64,000 nucleotides of DNA from Acanthococcus lagerstroemiae (GCA_031841125.1 CM063106.1:4898001-4962000), one strand, 5' to 3'; shown: positions 11,400 through 24,467, numbered from the stretch's first letter. Notes: a model not told the origin generated them from the sequence alone. Numbers and translations: made by a program.

Positions 11400-12490
11400 T
11401 TGCTGGACACTGACTATGATGTGAATCGAGGTTCCCTCTTCTCTTCCCCACTGCCGACAGAAGCTGCTTTTCGTCTCTCCTATTTTATACCACGTATGTT
11501 TTATGGCTCTATGACCAGTTTCTAGTCCGACCATGAGCCCAGCATATTTTCTGTTCAGCCCTAGTAGGAACTCGGCGTACGTACCGGGGTGTCCCCGAGC
11601 ATTGTTTTGCTTACTTTCATGCCACTGGCCACCCGCCAGTGCATTTTCATCTGCTTCTTTATCCAAACCGTCTCCATGGATTTTATGACGCTTTATGCTA
11701 TGAGAAGACACGGCCTGGATATTACCTGTTTTTTTTTTATGCCCTCCCTCGCTAGCCTGTCCACGGTTATAATCCCTATTATGCTGTAGTGCCCCGGTGT
11801 CCATAGGATGATAACATGATTCTCCTGAGTAAGGGTGTATAATTTGTTTATGCAGTCCGCCACCACCGAGGACGTAGTTTGGTGTGTCGATAGTGCCTTA
11901 ATAACCGTTTGACTCCCTTTTGCGGGCTTCTATCAACGGCCACCGTGATCGCCATTACCTCTGTTTGGAGGATAGTGGCGCCCTCACCCAATGCCATTGA
12001 ATAGTTGTCAGTGTCTTTTGCATACGTGATTTCGATTCCTGCACTTTGGTCGTTCTTTGAGGCATCTGCGAATCTCACATGCTACTCTTTTCCGAAAATG
12101 CTTGGCCATCTCTTGTCCTATGCCTCCCGTGTGGATATCATTGCACGGTATAGCCTTCCGCCGCGATTTTGTCCCTCGGCATCCCAAAACATGTGTGCAT
12201 CGTCCCCGCCATCTCCCATATCCTTCCATGGCCTGTTTTTTAGGCCCGAAGGTTGTTTGGTTGGTCAAGACGATAAGCCCCCATTATTGCAAGCTGCTTC
12301 TATAGCAGTATGAAGTGGTGACTGGTTTAGGAGTCTTTCAAATGCTTTCGTCGACACCGTTCTCATTGCCTCCGTTGTCATCAAACACGTTAGCCTTTGC
12401 AGGTGGTCCAGTTCCTCGGTGACTTTGGCCTGGTGGACCCGGCCCCACTACACAACTGTCGCATATGTGATTCTGAGAGTATTACACCGG
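11400..12490 (-). pseudogene. LINE remnant: RT C-terminus and RNase H (R1/Loa-like)
   Basis: On the minus strand, near 12480, the frame reads ITYATVVWG, then LDHLQRLTCL, AMRTVSTKAFERLL and LHTAIEAA, the usual end of a reverse transcriptase in R1/Loa-type LINEs (W, then LQRLA..GA.RT.PT.ALE.LL). Around 12078 to 11750, RNase H-like stretches follow: RFADASK..SAGI, ALGEGATILQTEV, SSVVADCINKL and TPGHYSIIG (normally W-V-P-G-H-x-G-I-x-G-N). The end has GLETGHRAIKHTWYKIG, like the LTGH....L tail. Several frameshifts and stops break it, so it is dead. The 5' part, with the catalytic RT motifs, is missing. Confidence 0.75.
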
Positions 12491-12819
12491 TATATATCCA
12501 TTTCATCATTCTTGGAAAGAGTCCCCAGGCCCTGCCGACTAGGGCTGGGCCAGCCTAAGAGTCTCAAGCAACTGATACAAAACCATACTCGTTTTTGTTT
12601 TTAGTTAACCAGGTGCATTGGTATTCATAAGCGCAAATAGGGGGAGCTTTTGGAGCTCTGCCCCCAAAACTCTGAAAGCTCTTCAAAAACTGAACAATTT
12701 TATATGGGAAAGTATTTTCAGTATTATTTTGATACTTGTTAGCCCCCTCCCCATCAGTCTCTTCACTCCAGGTTGGATTTTGCGCTTATGCTGGTACTAC
12801 ATATATGTATAACCAAACA
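12491..12819. other. Junction between two LINE remnants, unrecognised
   Basis: The minus strand of this part gives no further RT-like frame. It separates the RNase H-bearing remnant from a second one and ends at a tRNA-like repeat. Confidence 0.3.
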
Positions 12820-12895
12820 GACGGTGTTATAGCCTCGTGGTTATAGCGGTAGTTTGCTGTATCAAAGATCGTTGTTTCGAATCGCTAGGGCTACA
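12820..12895 (+). repeat. tRNA-derived SINE-like copy
   Basis: Contains an A-box-like TAGCCTCGTGGTTA and a B-box-like GTTTCGAATCG at tRNA spacing, and ends GGGCTAC followed by T-rich sequence. Arms do not form a cloverleaf with intact acceptor and T stems. The layout GGnGTTATnGCCTnGTGGTTAnAG is shared with the copy at 40281-40355 on the other strand, so this is a dispersed family, not a single tRNA gene. Confidence 0.6.
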
Positions 12896-13209
12896 TTTTA
12901 GGGTTTTTGTGAAGCAAATACCCTATTGCATTCACTTGTTCACGGTGTTAGCCAATCAACGAATAGTATTTTGTCTTATACTACGATCTGTTGGTTAATT
13001 AAATTGAAAAAATATACGAAGCGGCAGCTGTTTTCACATTCTGTCAGCATAGTATGACATGATATTGTCCGCAATATGATTCATTATTCAGATATAGAGC
13101 GCTTTGATAGTTGTAGTTCGTTGAAAGTATCAGGGTTGAATGTTCGTTTTCATTTTCATGTTATCTCATCAGTTTTTCCTATTATTTTCTGTTCGTTGAA
13201 TTGTTGATT
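12896..13209. other. Spacer, nothing recognised
   Basis: AT-rich sequence without recognisable coding content between the SINE-like copy and the second LINE remnant. Confidence 0.3.
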
Positions 13210-13550
13210 AACGATTAGCGAGTGTGCAGCCTTCCGTTGGACCCTTACCAAATCGGTTCTTCTGCACTCCTTGGCTTCAGTGGCGTCGGACCAGATTGGA
13301 GCCCTATATAGGAGGACCGACATGGCAACGTTTGCCAGTAGCTTACGTTTCTTCTCTGTCGGCCTACCTAGGTTCGAGATGAGTCAGCTTCATCCGGCCA
13401 CGACTCTCGCTGCTTTCTACGCTGTACCCCTAGCGTGTTCTCGGAAGGACAGTTTCCCGTCGAACCACAGCCCGAGGTACTTTAGGACTGCACAGGGCGC
13501 AATCACCACTCCCTTTAGGCGAAAGGAACGGGGTTTACATCTATGAAAAC
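13210..13550 (-). pseudogene. LINE remnant: RT C-terminal fragment (R1-like)
   Basis: Minus-strand reading gives KYLGLWFDGKLSFREHA, then KAARVVAGC, RPTEKKRKLLANVAMSVLLY and APIWSDA. This is the conserved stretch after the catalytic RT motifs in R1-type elements (KYLG..LD..L.F..H, then LL..V..S.LLYGAP.W). A stop interrupts it after GTA. The homologous point of the neighbouring remnant at 12480 carries a different sequence (ITYATVVWG), so these are two separate insertions on the same strand. Confidence 0.75.
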
Positions 13551-14769
13551 GCACGTTATTATAAGTTACAAGAACTGAAAGCTGTTAGCTTTCATATTTT
13601 TAGCTTGTTAATCTCTTTGTTGTGCAAAAATCCTTTTACAGTGAGCGAGTAAGCCATAGATTGTTTCTGTGTTTCTTTCGCTGTACCTCCTGAGAAACAT
13701 TCTTTTTATCCGGTGTATCACAAATTTCTCCAGTAACTTCGTTTGGTATTCCTCCGTTTTTGTACTCCCCTTTTTTATTTTACTGTTCTATATGCCCTCT
13801 GTCAGCCAGGCGCCTCGGAGCTCGTGGCTTCTTCGGCTTCTTTTATAAATTCATCACTGCCTGACGCATTATGGGTGTCGAATGTGACGGCGGCACCCGA
13901 AAAAGTTTTTTATTAATTATTATAAAATGAGAATATTATCATCTGCTGTCCGGGTGGTCATCCGTGCTACCTTTCGACACAAAATTGAAGAAAAAAATTG
14001 TATGTAAAGTTGATATAATTCATTAGCGTGTAATTATATGCGAAGCTGCGAACGTGTGCGAGTTAGATTCCTAGTCGTGTACTCGTGGGTAATGTTTACA
14101 AGAGTTGTTGTGTGCCGGCAAGTCCAGTTGAAAATTACCAGCCTATTCATTTGTTCGAAAAAGTGTTGCTTTTTCTGTCTGTCTACCTGTCTGTCAGTCC
14201 GTCTGTCCTTTTTTCTTTTTCTCGACTTGTTATCAGCATATTAATTATAATTTTTCTTTCTCGTATTATATTCAGCTCGAGAGGGTGTTATGCGTGCGTG
14301 TATTTCTGTCGTTAAGCAAAACAAACAACCGCCGGTTATTAATTAATATCTTCATTCGCGGTTACCTCGCCATATTTCCTGTTTCGGGGAAACTATGTTT
14401 TAAATATTGTAACCCAGACCGTGCAGAGGTGCAGACTGCATTTTGAGGGTGGTCGAGACGCCGAGTGTTTTCGTGCCGGGATGAGCCGAGTTGGGTTCGT
14501 TTGTCGATTTTTGTATTGTATCGATTTATATATGTATTTTGTTGTTTGTTTTTAATCACATCCGTAAGCAATAAACGAAAAACAATCGGTTGTAAATCAG
14601 CACAGTACAGTGCTGTGAATAGGTTCATTTTTACCGTTTGGTTGTCCTATGATAAGCGAGCATTTTATTGGGCGTGTATTTTTTTCGTCTTATTTTGTGA
14701 TAGGCCGAAAGATCTGACCTGAGACGTATCGAAGTGATTTTTTTCTGGAGGTGTGAAGGAGAGGTTTGT
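13551..14769. other. Non-coding stretch with pyrimidine-rich run
   Basis: A (TGTC)n-like run lies near 14175-14215. Overlapping short open frames around 14038-14315 are products of this low-complexity sequence. No gene recognised. Confidence 0.35.
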
Positions 14770-16600
14770 TTTTGCTAACTGATACGTTTTTCCAGCTAAG
14801 AAGCCGATTTTGCCAACGCACAGAAATTTGTAAAATTAACGAGGAAACATCTGACTTCCTCCTTCATAGAATTCGTTGTCCGTGTCGCAAATTCATTCTC
14901 CAACACCCATACACTATTAAACGGTGTTTCTCGAGGGGCAATACTTAGCCCGACGCTATTTCTAGTAGGTGTAAAGACTTTACATTGTCTGTTCATCCAC
15001 TTATCTCCAAAACACTCTTTTCAGGTGACTTCTGCATTTATATCGGTTTCAAAGACCACAAACCCGGAGAAAACCTTCTTCAACGAGCTGTCTACCAAAT
15101 TCTAATCTGAACTCAATCCAATGGACTCAAAATCTCACAAGCCAAAATCACGGCAATTCACTTCTGTATACATTACAAAAGCCCGGAGAACCTAAATGTC
15201 TACCTAGGTAACTCGCCTGTTCCAGTCTCAAGTAACGTTAAATACTTTGGTAAAATTTTCGATAACTCCTCATCCTGGACTCTACAGATCGAAAATTTTA
15301 AAAGCAAATGCTTCAGAAAAATCAACCTTCTCAAAAAACTCGCTCACACCTTATACGGATCGGATAGATCAACTCCCCTGAAAAGTTACCAAACTCTCAT
15401 CCGCCCAGTAATCGATTATGCTGGACCTCTGTACAGTTTTGCCTCTCAATCGCACTCTAAATACTATCCAGAACTCATGTCTTAAGACTTATCTCTGGTG
15501 CTTTCCGAACTACCCGTATTGACAGCCTGCTATGCGAGTCATCCGAACCCTCCTAAATATTCGAAGGCATCTCATTTCCACGAATGCTATCCTCAGCATT
15601 CTCGCCAACCCCAACTTTACCAGCCCCCTTCATTTCATGATCCCTCCTAATTCCCTCCCTTTCCATAACAACAATCTCTCACAGTCGATCATCCAAATGA
15701 ATACCAAACTGTTCCATCTCCCCTACAATATCAATCCACCTTGATACTTACCAAAGCTAGACCTATCACTTACCAACCTCGAAAAATTGCAACAAAATGT
15801 CAGTCACCTCCTTAGTAAATACCCTAATTTCATCAAAATATATACTGATGGCTCCAAATTAGCTGATAAATCAGGAAGCTCCGTTATCTACAACAGCATT
15901 TCAATCCCATACCCACTACCCACACACTTCTCAATCCTTTCAGTAAAACTCTATGCCATTAAACTACTTCTTAGTTCTTATAGACTCGCTGTCAGCTCTC
16001 CTAGCCATACAAAATGTCCACAAAAAGAAACAACATCCCATCCCCCAAAAGACAGTACAAATGCTATCGTCCTCAAACAAAGAATTCACCCTATGTTGGA
16101 TCCTCTCCCACTCTTACATTCCTCAAAATAACAAAGTTGATAAAACCGCTAAATCTTTCTTGAAGATTTCTCCAATTCCTAACATTCCAATCCCGATATC
16201 AGATGTCAAAAAAAAATCAGTAAATCATTCGTGCATAAATCCTTCCAACAACTCTGGGATCAAATCACACCAACTAACAAACTAAAACCCATAAAAACCA
16301 CCGTTCACTCCTGGAAAGCATCTTATCAAAAGTCCAGAAAAGACGAAGTAATACTTTTCAGACTAAGAACTGGACACTCCGCTCTCACGCATAGCTATAT
16401 CCTGAACAAACTACCTCAACTAATCTGCGATATATTGAATACTCCTATCTCCATCAACCACGTAATTATTCAATGCCCAAAATTCCAATCCCAGCGAAAC
16501 GCACGTATCCCAAACTTAACACTAGAATCCCTGCTCTCCGACAATTACACCAAAAATTCTTAACTCATATCATTCCTAGAAGTTACTGACCTCTACTCCA
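14770..16600 (+). pseudogene. Jockey-like LINE remnant: RT and RNase H
   Basis: Plus-strand frames read NGVSRGAILSPTLFL at about 14920 (RT motif NG.PQGS.LSP.LF), then LFSGDFCIYI near 15020 where LFADD is usual, so one catalytic Asp is replaced. VKYFGKIFDNSSSW and LIRPVIDYAGPLY follow (15235-15430). From 15787, IKIYTDGSKLADKSG is the start of RNase H, continued in another frame by DSLSALLAIQN at 15980. LRTGHSALTHSYILNKLPQLIC and IIQCPKF end it near 16500. At least four frameshifts or stops separate these pieces. The element is 5' truncated and dead. C and A runs near 16662-16683 may mark its 3' end. Confidence 0.85.
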
Positions 16601-19600
16601 AAATGTAACCCATATAGTCTCCTCGTCTCTAGCCAATAGGCTGTACATGACGTGGCCAATCTCCCCCCCCCCCCAAAAAAAATGAAATTTTGCCTGTTGT
16701 CGATCTGATTTTGCCAACTGAGAGCCAGTTTTGCTAATGTGTCAAGTCAAAAAATCTTTTCTGGAGGAGGATGTCCAGTTTTGGATTTAACTTTTTTAGT
16801 CCAAGCAAATCATATTTAAGAATTAGTTTGCGAAAATTTAGGCACCGTTGAAATTTGGTGTACAAGTTTGTTTGACCTACCTAATAAATATTAAAAGTCA
16901 CCAAGAAGCCCGGTCTTATTTTTCCTTCCAAGGAGCTGAATGTGTCACAAAAATCGGCTTCTCGCAGAAATATCGAAAGCTATCAAATTTACAAAAACAT
17001 GTTTTAAACAAATTTGTTCATTGTGAAATTGTACATTATAAACTTATGCAATTTTGTTCGTAACCACCTTCGAAACGCTCTAAATGGAGGTTCTAAATGG
17101 CCCCGCAGAATTCTTTGCATTGACACACGCCTTATAACGAAAACATTTTGGTTATTTTTGCTGAGTCACCAAGTCCTGGTGGCAGGAGGTCCGCTCTTTT
17201 ATTGAGTTTATATCGTTCCATTGCTAGAAATTTTTCCTCCCCATATCCGTACCCATTAGATACTACCTTTTTGAATTTGTGTTTCTGTGTTTGTTAGGAC
17301 CAAAAATTGCTTTAGATGTAGATCTTTTAAAACTTTTAGGGTTTCAGGGTCACAGAATTCAATTTTCCTATTAGTTTTGGTACCTGTTGACGGATGTGGG
17401 ATCAAAATTTCATAAAATACAATGTAGATGTCTCTTCATACCTAGGTTTAAATGGTTAATAAATTCACGTTTGATAACGACTTGACCCTAGCTACTAAAT
17501 ATGGCTCCTACGGAAGGAGGAAGTTCGAAAGTGAGTATGTCATTAAATGCAATATGGATGTCATTTTTACGAGATCGAGTGGTCACCGAACTGATTTTTA
17601 GTGAAGAACTTCACTTGTGACAACTGCTATTCTGTAGTTTTGTTAGCGGCTTCTGTATCGCATTAAAGTTTGTTGTAAGAGTTAATTGTATGAAGAAAAC
17701 ATAGATTGAGCATCGAGATGATAGGCAATGCAAATGCGAAATTAGTGCAGACTCCTGATACCTATGTTGTTCTCGAATTTTTGCGAATTCATTCCTGAAT
17801 ATTGAGTAATTTGTCTGGATTGCCTCGCCCTGCTCACTCTGTGTGCCACAGTCTGCTAATTAGGATGAAAGCGTTATCAAAATTTAGGCTTCGTACGATT
17901 TAGACCTTTGAAATGACATCCATTTTGAATTTTACCCTACTTTTAACTCACCCTTATCATGTACCACAATTTATAACTTACAGTAAGATGAATATCAATA
18001 TTGAATTTTGTGACCTTGAAATCCCCGCCGCCCGCCTTCCAGTGTTCATTGGGTAGTACCGGGATCATTGGGAGTTCTCCAGTTTGGTGGAAACTACCTG
18101 TGGTGTAATAAGCTGACAGCTCAGTGACCTTTCTAATCTAAGAATTTACGTACTTGTATCCTAGCTTTATTGTCATATTCAAGCAGGGGCTCTTTGCCAA
18201 AGCTGGATGCCGTAATTTTCCTACAGGGATAAATCAACATCAAAAATGAGTCCATCGTGCTTTAAACTCCTAGAAACGATGCTTTTATTACAATTTTATT
18301 GACATTTTTCCTTTTGAGCCCCTCTCCACACCCTGAGAGTCTTGATTTTTGTACTGCAGTTGAAGTAATATCGAAATCGAGCTCAGCAGCGGTTATTCTG
18401 AAAATTATTTTATATTGTACTTTACGAAATTTTATCTCGTCCTCTCTACTAGTGATACTAGAAACAGATTTCGTATTCTTGACGTCAAATGGTGGTATGT
18501 CACTTCTGTTTACTGTAATAAAAACGGTGTGGTATGCTGGCGGGGGGGTTGATAGGGGAACGACAAAGTCTATGGATGGACTGTTCGGAGAGGAGAACAG
18601 ATCATTAGGTAATTAGCATCCGCATTCCTTCTATTCTTTGAAGTCAGTGAAGCTGAAAAAAATTTAATAATTGATCGTTCTCGTTGGTAAAACATGTGTT
18701 CTGAAGCCCACTGTACGACATTTCATGGGTAGTAAATAAAAACTTATCAGAGACCTCATTTTCAAATAGAATTAAAAATTTTAATAAGCGTAATCTGAGC
18801 TGAACATGTTTTAGAAATAGTTGATATCGTTCTTCCCGGCTATCAGTCGTAGCCTTGAGATAAAGATGATACACGGCGCTTTTCGAAAGGAGAGCGATGG
18901 CAGTATTTCTCGAAAAGATATTAAGTATATCAGGTTGAAAATCTAAAATATGTCCGCGTGAGCCAGTATCAAATTGTCACTAAGTTCAGAGCCAAGAGTC
19001 CAAGTTATTCACAAATGTTGAAGTGATTCATGTATGATAGATGGCCCTTATAAGCCGAAGTGTTATCAACATATAAGTTTCGTTATTGAAATTAATTAGC
19101 TGGGTTCCCGGTTCCCAAAATTTTCTCAGTTTTCCAGCTCGGATTACGCCTCTCCCGAAATAATAGAAATGCCAAGATGTTCGGGATGAACAGTCTGTAT
19201 ATCCAACACGCTAAATTTTCGTGTCATCTTAATACGCTAATTATGATCTGTCCGCTCGTACATCCAGCTCGAATTATCTCTCATACTTTATAACATTAAT
19301 CAGTAGGTACGTCGGTTCGTGTCTGGATTTTCAAGGTCATTTTTTTCGACTCATTTAATTACCCTTTTTTTAAATATTGGAGTCTGAAACAATGTAATGC
19401 ATTTTATTTCTGTGTTTCCTTTCCGTCTATTGTTCTTCACTCTCAGCGCTCTCAGAGCGACGGTGCAGCATTGTTCATCGTCTCATTTTTTTCAGCTCGT
19501 GTTCATCACGTCAATATGTTGGAAACAAAATATGTACAGTGTGTATCAGAATAACGCTACTGAGTACTAATTACCGTAATTAATAAACAGCGAATGCGAC

Positions 19601-21359
19601 TCGCACAAGAACCCTGTAGGCATACTCATCAGATGATCAATCGGCTGTGGGCAGTTGTTGTCATTTAGCTGGTGTAATTTTATGAAATTGGTGTTCCCAG
19701 TCGGTGCACCGTATTCGGTATAATGCTGACGAATCGAAACACGAGTACAGATTGCAAGAGATTGTATAATTATGCCCAAATCGTACCACCTTGCCCTGAA
19801 TTATCAGCAAATCTGCGAGTTATCAGATTTCCTTGGTATTAAAATTGAAACCTTCGAAGGAAGTAATTTCCGATTTTATCACTAAAAACAGCTGATATCT
19901 TTGAAGCTTGTTGATAATCGAGGTAAAACATGGCACGAGTCGGGCATCATTACCTTATTACATATTTGGGTAGGGAATTTCGAGATATTGGAACAAAATT
20001 ACAATTTGAGAATAATGTTGTTTATGCGGACCCGTATCCTCGAAGAAGCGAAAGAGCGCTGCCCTTCTGCTCGAGTCCATGATTTGTTCCTGACAGATTT
20101 TATTTACTGAAATGAGCTCTGATGCATTTTTTTGCCTGTTTCTTGTTCGCTGAAATTTAAGGGCAAAGAGGCAACATTGCGGACCCAGTGGTAAGTGAGG
20201 TTTTTCTCTCAGTCAGGATTTGTGACGATCAATCTGACCTATAAAACTGAAATTCGTACCAAGATAGCCGCTGTCGGTTGTGTTTCGAAGCACTGCAAAG
20301 TCCTGCCAAAAATTACGTCGTTCGAATGCCCGACATGCCAGTTGCTTGTCCTGTTGCTAATCTTTTAAATTTGAAAGTACAAATGCTCGTGCCCGAATGA
20401 TGCGGAAACGTGCCTCTGATTGATCTTTCGATTAATAGGTAGTAACGCGAAAATCCGACGAGGGACTATATCAAAGTGAAGATCCAGCGTACAGGGCTAC
20501 TATTCAGTTTTGAATCCTGAAAAGAAACACAGTAGCTCTGTGATGGTAGGCAGGGTTACAAGTGGAGTGGTTCATCTAATTCTAGTTACCGCATGTAGTT
20601 ATTGCGTTCACAAAAAGAACCCTCGAAACGCTTCCAAAACGCAGCTGGATTTAGGGAAAATATAATTAGAATAACATTATGTGTATCGGTTTAACGGTGA
20701 ATACATCTCGTGTGTGTACGAATACAGACACGTATGTATATAGGTTATATATTTTTCAGCGGTGTCGATGGCTGTAGGCTGTAGTCTTTTATATATGCTT
20801 GCAAACGTGGTTGCAGTCTGCATCTACGTTGTTGCAGCCATCGCATCGTCACAGGAAATATACACGAAGCGATGTACAGTAATTTTCTGGATTTGAATCA
20901 CCTCATATGCAAATCATCTGCGACAGTCCCTGCCGGAAGAACGGGTATCAGTTCATCTGTACGGTAGAAGCGCAATGTACCATCCATCATTGAAAGTTAA
21001 ATTGTCAATACTTCATAAAATATTAACAGATAAGAGGGAGGTGGGGAAGTAGAGGGGTTGCTCTATCTTCTAAGAGGACGGCAAAATCTATTTTTACATT
21101 GGGGCTTCTAGAACCTAGAGAAATTAGCTCATAAATTCTCGTAGTGAACAACAGAAATAGCTTGTCAGTCTTCATTCCTGTGTGTAAAGACTTTAACTGA
21201 CTTTTTCGAATTAACTCTTGTGTAGTTCGATAATCTCTGTCGTGCTTGACGATTCTGTGTTATTTCATTATCGTCATACCCATTTCCGTCAGTACCAACC
21301 TTTAATTTCTGTTTGTAATTTTTGATCATTACTAAAGAATATAACCACTTTCTGGTCCA
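16601..21359. other. Long non-coding stretch, nothing recognised
   Basis: Open frames at 16848, 18299, 18644, 19567 and 19901 have no known motif. Phrases resembling GGCCC-x-TTTGCC and CAAAATTTCATAAAATACAATGT near 17400-17560 suggest old tandem or dispersed repeats. Presumed intron. Confidence 0.35.
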
Positions 21360-21800
21360 GCTTTCTCACGAACACACACTTTGCCCGTCTCAGCCTACTG
21401 CTTGGTGCTATACACCTTACTTTCAATCAATCAGTCTGTCTATCTATCTAGTCTATCCGTTGCTCTGTCTTTCATTTATTTATTCACTTTTTTTCCTTTT
21501 TGTTTTTGCGCCCAACAATCAATTCGGCCTTCCCATTTGCGTTGTCACTATTGCCGTTATGTCCATCCTCTTCGCCTTTACTACCACCGTGCCCTGGTAT
21601 CGCCCTTCAGTATTTTCGAGCACGGCGACGAGCTTCAGCTGCAGTACCAACCTTCCGGTGGGGGAGCCTTTCTTGTCTGTCTGTCTCCATCTACCTGCCT
21701 GTTTATCTTCCCGATTGCCTGCCTGTCTGGCTGCTCGTACAGCTGACTGTTTCTATGTCTGTTGTCTATTTGCTGTGTCTGTCTGCCCTTGAACACAAAG
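21360..21800 (+). repeat. Pyrimidine-rich (CTGT)n-type low-complexity region
   Basis: Many interspersed CTGTCTGTC, CTGCCTG and TTCATTTATT words. Three overlapping plus-strand open frames arise from it, all Leu/Ser/Cys-rich with repeated CLS and LPAC patterns. This is what a CT-rich microsatellite yields in any frame, so they are not treated as genes. Confidence 0.65.
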
Positions 21801-23699
21801 ACATAGACATGGACAGATTTTGGATGTGGGCTCTATGTCTGTTTTTTTTTTTTTCAGGCGCCATCTATCAATCCAGCTGTCAGTCCAACTAGCAGGATTG
21901 GTCTTTAATAACTCGATCTGCCATTAATTGCTATTGGCTTCATGACTGTTATCCGCTTCCTGTTTTCACCATTCATATACTGTATAGGCATTAGGCAACG
22001 GCGTAGATGTGTCCCACAGGTCTCTGACACAATACCCCAAAAGGTTGAATCTAAGGTCAAGTTGACATGCGTACATCGCCATAAATCCTAACAGGGATGT
22101 AAGTTTGTAGATTGATGTAGAAAGCTAGAGGGATAAAAAGATGTAGAGCTGCTGATGGTGCTGCGAAAGCTGACGAAAAGACAAAAACCCTCGGATGAAA
22201 AGAAAACGACACCCGTGTTTCAAGTATCTGTTTTAATATATAGTATGCCTGTTATACTATACAAAATATGTTTTATATTACTAATAATTTATTTTCATGT
22301 ATTTTCCAACGCTGAACACAATACTCTTATCCGTGTTCCTTTATCACGTCGGAATTTTGAAATCTGAACTTGTTCTGAGCTCGTAAAATTCCATTCACAA
22401 TTACTGTTTGCGTTCATCCAAGTGGTATCACTGTTTTAATTCCAATATAATCGCTTAGTTAGCGCCAAGTTTAGAATTTTAAATACAGGCAATTCAGGAT
22501 GGCCAGAATCAAATTGTAGAAATGAGTTTACTCCATGCACTAGTGTGACCACTATGAGTTCCACGAGTTCTTCTTTCAAAATGATATGTTTTTTCCACAC
22601 TATTCTCGATTCCTAAAACTACACGTGTTGGAGAAAAACAGACAGACGTATTGTATTTAATGTTGAACAATACCTCAAAATGACTTCTTAAAATGCGTAA
22701 AGCACGATTTTTTGTTGTTTTACAGTGTTGTTTATTATAACAAAGATATCCGTCCTTGTAGACCTTTGATAAATATTATCAAAGTATTGAAGCAGCATGA
22801 CACTTTCCATGATAACGTTTGAATGGGCTTGTCCATAAACATTAAGAAGGTCTAAAATCTTATTTTTTTCTTTTATTTTAAAGTTGAAAACTGTTCTGGA
22901 GGCCCCTGTATGTTAGTGAGGTTAGGGCACGGTTTATAAGAACAACGGTAAAAGAAGAAGTTGGTGTTGAAACACATTCCGAAGTATGGGAGAAGTACCT
23001 CCCATCCTTGTTTTTATTAATCTATGTTTAATGTTTGCTTAATGCAACTCCTACCCCTTCCCGGAAATGAAATCCTGTTCATACCCCTAAGATTCCACAT
23101 TAGGAAATCTGTGATTTGGTCAATTCTAAACTGCCATCTTATTTTTGAAAATTATGAAACAAAATTTTGGTTAAAGAAAATGATTGGAGTAGAAAAATTT
23201 GTTCTCAGTCAGTGGCAAAATAATTGAATAATTTACGCAGAATTTCATGAAGAAACATTATTAAAGATTTACTTTTTGAAAAAATTGAACGCTGTACTGA
23301 TATTACAGCTCTAGCTATAAAATAAAAATAAGAGAAAATCTGTATTACCAGTTTTTAATTATTGATACTAAATTATTGAAGTGGTTTTGGGTCTATCAAA
23401 CAACTCAAAAACTTTGCAGAAAGTTGAAAATGCAAAGAATATAATATGCATATTACCCAATGACTATGTTTAAAACTGAAAGGGAGGAGGGTAGGAGTAT
23501 TGGAAAATTTGAGTAAAAAAATGGTGCTCAGTTTTAGGTTTTTGCGATCCCTTCAATACAAATGATAGATAGGAAAGCATGTTTGCAGTTCTCGTGCATT
23601 TCCAATATCTACTGCGACTCATGGTACAAATTTTCATAAGGAAAACTTGGGTTGAAAAATTTTAGTTATATTAAACCATTTCGGCCTTGTTCAACTGCC
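21801..23699. other. Non-coding stretch with one repeat fragment
   Basis: At 22055-22095, GACATGCGTACATCGCCATA resembles part of the GC-rich insertion at 25162 (GGCATGCGTGCATCGCCATA). No coding content was recognised. Confidence 0.4.
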
Positions 23700-24467
23700 T
23701 CAATTTGTCCGAAGAAAATTTTTTCGCATTCTTTCTTTGGTCGGACCTAAACTGAACGCGCTCTAATCGCAGTTGAATACCAGATACTCAGCATTCTCTG
23801 ATGGTAGCTGGGCTTCTTCTATACTCGCTGTGAGTTTTTTTTATAGAAATCATAAACAACGTCTGGTTTCTAGCTTCTTTTCTTATCTTCGGGAATTGCT
23901 GAGCTTTTTTCAAGCTAGGATGTTCATGTCGTTTCATGAATCCTTTGTACCAGTCTTCCCCTACAAAATACCATTACAGTAACTCAGAATTAGTTACAGA
24001 TTTTAAGGAAAATTCGGCTAGACAATAATTTGTTCACAGGTAACTTACCAGGTACACCATCTCTAAAAGGCGAAGCAATTTTATTAATCTTGACATACTC
24101 TCCGGTGAGAAGCTTAATTTCATTCTTATCCCTTGGATAACCAAGTTTGGCGCGCGCTATAATGCAGCAAAACAGTTCGGTTTCTTCCTCTTTATTTAAG
24201 ATTGTGTTGCGGCCAGCTTTTAGTACTTTGACTGGATTTTTCTTACCTGCAGTAATGAAAACTGAGTTAGTCTATACAAACTTCAACTTGGAATCCAAAA
24301 AGTTACTGAGTAACTTACCCTTTATACGATTATAAATGGTAGCAATAGGTACACTATATATAGCTTCAGCTTTTCGATATGTCAGCTCCTGATTTCCAAC
24401 TGTGGACACCGCATTTTGTAAATCTGTCTCCGTATACGACGAGCTATGACCAGGTTTGTTTCACCAT
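23700..24467 (-). pseudogene. Pogo/Tigger-like transposase pseudogene with two introns
   Basis: Exon 1 (24467-24319) starts MVKQ, then after a 1-base frameshift gives a pipsqueak-type helix-turn-helix: YTETDLQNAVSTVGNQEL, YRKAEAIYSVP and TIYNRIKG. Exon 2 (24246-24049) has LNKEEETELFCCIIARAK, LGYPRDK and SPFRDGVPG, a CENP-B-type DNA-binding half. Exon 3 starts at 23960 with GEDWYKGFMKRHEHPSL, as in Tigger/pogo and CENP-B proteins, then needs frameshifts to reach SENAEYLVFNCD, the first catalytic Asp block, followed by a stop and FSLGPTK. Both introns (24247-24318, 72 bp; 23961-24048, 88 bp) have GT-AG ends and are phase 1, splitting conserved Gly codons. The rest of the DDE domain is lost. It is either an intron-bearing element family or a decayed domesticated gene. 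Confidence 0.8.

Noticed and set aside
21322..21892. Three overlapping open frames of 121-156 codons
   Set aside because: They come from a CT-rich microsatellite-like region that is open in several phases, with repetitive Leu/Ser/Cys content.
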